Shown: in pieces, positions 6,359 through 8,264 of the stretch
Position numbering within the stretch: position 1 is the first letter of the stretch
How the letters are laid out: the number at the start of each line of letters is the position of its first letter
Program-made: the position numbers and the translations under genes
The notes under the pieces: model-generated
Told to the model about the DNA's origin: nothing
The model's input: the letters and a program-made list of their open reading frames with translations, nothing else
Databases searched by the model: none
Assembly: GCA_002398405.1 (NCBI GenBank)
Contig: DGYN01000036.1
Location: forward strand, 305-8,568
DNA: 8,264 nucleotides
Origin: Caulobacteraceae bacterium UBA5005
GTDB lineage: Bacteria > Pseudomonadota > Alphaproteobacteria > Caulobacterales > Caulobacteraceae
Direction of reading: 5' to 3'

Positions 6359-8025
6359 TGGCGCCGAGCACCAGCGTCCCCGTTGAGGCGCTGGTGATGC
6401 TCCGTCGGCGTCTGGCCGCCTTGCCGGCCAAACACCCTGATCGTCAGCAACTCTTGCTCTCCACCGGCACGCTCTACGGCGTCAGCCGGGCTACGCTGTA
6501 TCGTCTGCTCCGTGGGGGCGGCCATCCCCGCCATGCACATCGCGCCGACCGTGGCCGGCCGCGGGTCTTGTCGGGCGCCGAAGTCGAAGGTTGGTGCGAG
6601 ATCATCGCGGCGATGAAGGTGCGAACCACCAACCGAAAAGGGCGACATCTCTCAACGGTCCGCATTCTCGAATTACTAGAGAAGCATGGGGTCGAGACCC
6701 CGGACGGCCTGCAGAAGCTTCCACCTGGCAAGCTGACCGCTTCGACCATCAACCGTCACATGCGTCGCCTCGGCTACGACAACGAGCGGATGACCCGGCC
6801 GCCGCCAGCAGTGCGGTTTCAAGCCGAGCAGTCGAACGCGTTGTGGCATTTCGACATGAGCCCTTCGGAGCTGAAGCAACTCGCCGTCCCGCCCTGGATC
6901 GATCCTGATCGGAACGGCGCGCCGACGCTGATGTTGTTCAGCGTGGTCGATGACCGCTCCGGCGTCGCCTATCAGGAATATCGTTGTGTCTATGGCGAGG
7001 ACGCTGAATCGGCGCTGCGTTTCTTGTTCAACGCCATGTCGGCCAAGCCGGACGAGGCCAATCCATTCCAGGGCGTCCCCACGACGCTCTATCTCGACAA
7101 TGGCCCGGTCGCGAAATCCGGGGTGTTTCAGCGCGTGATGGAGAGCCTCAACATCGAGGCGATAATCCACATGCCAGCCGGTAGCGATGGCCGGCGGACC
7201 ACAGCCCGGGCCAAGGGCAAGGTCGAGCGGCCGTTCAGGACCGTGAAGGACGCCCACGAAACGCTTTATCACTTCCATCAGCCCGAAACCGAGGAAGAGG
7301 CCAACCGCTGGCTCGCCCGCTATATCGCCACCTACAACAGCGGCGATCATCGATCCGAGCCGCACAGCCGCCTTCATGACTGGCTCGGCAATCTGCCGCC
7401 CGATGGCGTGCGCCAGATGTGCGCTTGGGAGCGGTTTTGCACCTTCGCCCGTGAACCCGAACGACGCGCGGTCGGCATCGACTGCCGGATCACGGTGGCC
7501 GGCGTCACCTATGAGGTCGATCCTGACCTGGCGGGCGAGACCGTTGTCGTCTGGTGGGGCCTCTTCGATCAGGAGCTATTCGTCGAACAGGGCGAGGAGC
7601 GCTTCGGACCCTACACCCCGGTCGGTGGCCCGATCCCCCTTCATCGCTATCGAAAACATCGCAAGGGTCGTCGCGAGGTTCGCGCCGACAAGGTCGGAGA
7701 GCTGGCGGCGCAGCTCAAGCTCCCGCGTTCGGCGCTGAGCGGCGAAGACGATGTGGTGATGATCGGCGTTCAACAGGATTCGGCCGCGCTTCCATCCAGA
7801 CCGTTCCGCGACCCCGACCCCTTCCACGAGTTGGCCTTTCCGAGCGTTCTGGCGGCCCGGCGGGCCATCGCTGACGAAGTGCGCTTCCCGCTGGCCAAGC
7901 TGTCCGATGACGACCGCCGCTTTGTCGATGACCTGCTTCGCCGGACGCTGGCTAGGCCGGAGATTTTGGCGGCGATACGCGAGCGATTTCCCCAAGGGCG
8001 CCGAGGAGGGCTCTACGGATGCTGA
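6358..8025 (+). CDS. DDE (rve-fold) transposase of the MuA/TniA/IstA type
   Basis: The ATG at 6358 overlaps the resolvase stop by one base; the product has 555 residues, within the usual range for TniA/IstA-type proteins. An N-terminal helix-turn-helix (about 37-52, GTLYGVSRATLYRLLR) is followed by an Arg/Lys-rich region and a second DNA-binding segment around LTASTINRHMRRLGY. The RNase H-like catalytic core has WHFDMS (Asp166), LYLDNG (Asp247) and KGKVERPF (Glu290), giving the DDE triad. Residues about 377-445 look like the beta-barrel that follows the core in Mu-type transposases, and the acidic/basic C-terminus probably contacts the ATPase. The core resembles IS481/IS21-type integrases, but the partner ATPase points to the transposase-plus-ATPase group. 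It would bind the element ends and catalyse strand transfer. All three catalytic residues are present. Confidence 0.88.
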   Translation: MAPSTSVPVEALVMLRRRLAALPAKHPDRQQLLLSTGTLYGVSRATLYRLLRGGGHPRHAHRADRGRPRVLSGAEVEGWCEIIAAMKVRTTNRKGRHLSTVRILELLEKHGVETPDGLQKLPPGKLTASTINRHMRRLGYDNERMTRPPPAVRFQAEQSNALWHFDMSPSELKQLAVPPWIDPDRNGAPTLMLFSVVDDRSGVAYQEYRCVYGEDAESALRFLFNAMSAKPDEANPFQGVPTTLYLDNGPVAKSGVFQRVMESLNIEAIIHMPAGSDGRRTTARAKGKVERPFRTVKDAHETLYHFHQPETEEEANRWLARYIATYNSGDHRSEPHSRLHDWLGNLPPDGVRQMCAWERFCTFAREPERRAVGIDCRITVAGVTYEVDPDLAGETVVVWWGLFDQELFVEQGEERFGPYTPVGGPIPLHRYRKHRKGRREVRADKVGELAAQLKLPRSALSGEDDVVMIGVQQDSAALPSRPFRDPDPFHELAFPSVLAARRAIADEVRFPLAKLSDDDRRFVDDLLRRTLARPEILAAIRERFPQGRRGGLYGC

Positions 8026-8264
8026 CCGAAGTGATGGAATATTACGGCCTCGAACGATCGCCGGTCGATGTCGAATTCTTCGAGACTGATCACCACGCTC
8101 AGATCTCGCGCGACCTGCGCACAGCGATCATGAGCGGTCGGCTGATCGCGCTCACCGCCGTCATCGGGTCCGGCAAGACGGTGCTATCGCGTCAGCTTCG
8201 GACCGAACTTGAGCGTGAAGGGCGGGTCATCGTCTCCAGGTCCCTGACGGTGGACAAGGTGAAG
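8019..8264 (+). CDS. AAA ATPase, transposition regulator (TniB/TnsC/ExeA-like), C-terminal part outside window
   Basis: The first 82 codons are present and the frame is open at the right edge. The ATG at 8019 lies inside the transposase 3' end (7-base overlap) with GAGGAGGG at 8003-8010, 8 nt upstream. The product begins MLTEVMEYYGLERSPVDVEFFETDHHAQ, the N-terminus typical of the ExeA-like ATPases that accompany such transposases. The Walker A motif is AVIGSGKT (residues about 49-56), with Ala where Gly is usual in the first position; the essential GKT is intact. By analogy with TniB, TnsC, MuB and IstB it should bind DNA in an ATP-dependent way, choose the target site and activate the transposase. 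Walker B and the sensor motifs lie beyond the window. A tniQ-like gene or further cargo may follow. Confidence 0.87.
   Translation, partial: MLTEVMEYYGLERSPVDVEFFETDHHAQISRDLRTAIMSGRLIALTAVIGSGKTVLSRQLRTELEREGRVIVSRSLTVDKVK

Larger units (their letters stand above)
5531..8264 (+). mobile_element. Left part of a resolvase-transposase-ATPase transposon (Tn5053/Mu/IS21-like logic)
   Basis: Three plus-strand genes sit head to tail with overlapping ends: serine resolvase, DDE transposase, AAA ATPase. The left limit is placed where superoxide dismutase similarity ends (5530) and is approximate. One TGAGAC motif lies at 5535-5540, next to that limit, in the same orientation as those in the 1770-1877 array, which hints at a shared end sequence. 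The right end is outside the window, so no terminal inverted repeat or target duplication can be verified. Alternatively the element begins at the 1764-1877 array and carries the chromate genes as cargo. Confidence 0.6.

Noticed and set aside
6676..7377. 233-codon minus-strand frame inside the transposase gene
   Set aside because: It is antisense to the catalytic core of the transposase, whose DDE motifs are clear in the plus frame.

Overview
The window is GC-rich and tightly packed. Its gene content (a DsbA/HCCA-isomerase-like protein behind an arylsulfatase, a chromate efflux operon, and a resolvase/DDE transposase/AAA ATPase module) fits an alphaproteobacterium of the Caulobacterales/Sphingomonadales/Rhizobiales kind. 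That placement is inferred from protein flavour only; no rRNA or marker gene is present.

Layout. (1) Positions 1-1798, minus strand: the 3' part of a sulfatase gene that has lost its catalytic N-terminal third, joined by an ATGA overlap to a DsbA-fold protein that runs off the left edge. (2) Positions 1764-1877: a dense array of TGAGAC motifs, four of them spaced 20-21 bp apart and mixed with palindromes, exactly where the sulfatase homology stops. It looks like the transposase-binding end of a Mu/Tn7/Tn5053-type element. (3) Positions 2064-4705, minus strand: a chromate-resistance operon read in the order chrA (chromate efflux), a periplasmic protein with two DUF1259 (LppY/LpqO) domains, and a small secreted four-cysteine Rap1a/Tai-like protein. 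(4) Positions 5077-5530, minus strand: a remnant of an Fe/Mn superoxide dismutase of the type found in chromate clusters, N-terminally cut and carrying two frameshifts. A good intrinsic terminator separates it from chrA. (5) Positions 5531-8264, plus strand: a serine resolvase, a DDE transposase and the start of an AAA ATPase, with successive genes overlapping; the element continues past the right edge.

Interpretation. The chromate genes lie between a transposon-end-like repeat array on the left and an active-looking transposition module on the right. Two readings fit: one large transposon that entered the sulfatase gene and carries chromate resistance as cargo, or two separate insertions, one into the sulfatase gene and one (the resolvase-transposase-ATPase element) into the sod gene of the chromate cluster. 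The window lacks the right end of the element, so it cannot decide. ChrA would export chromate, the dismutase would have handled oxygen radicals from chromate reduction, and the two periplasmic proteins have no settled role. The least expected features are the Rap1a/Tai-like protein coupled to a chromate operon, the resolvase-first order of the transposition genes, and the TGAGAC array.
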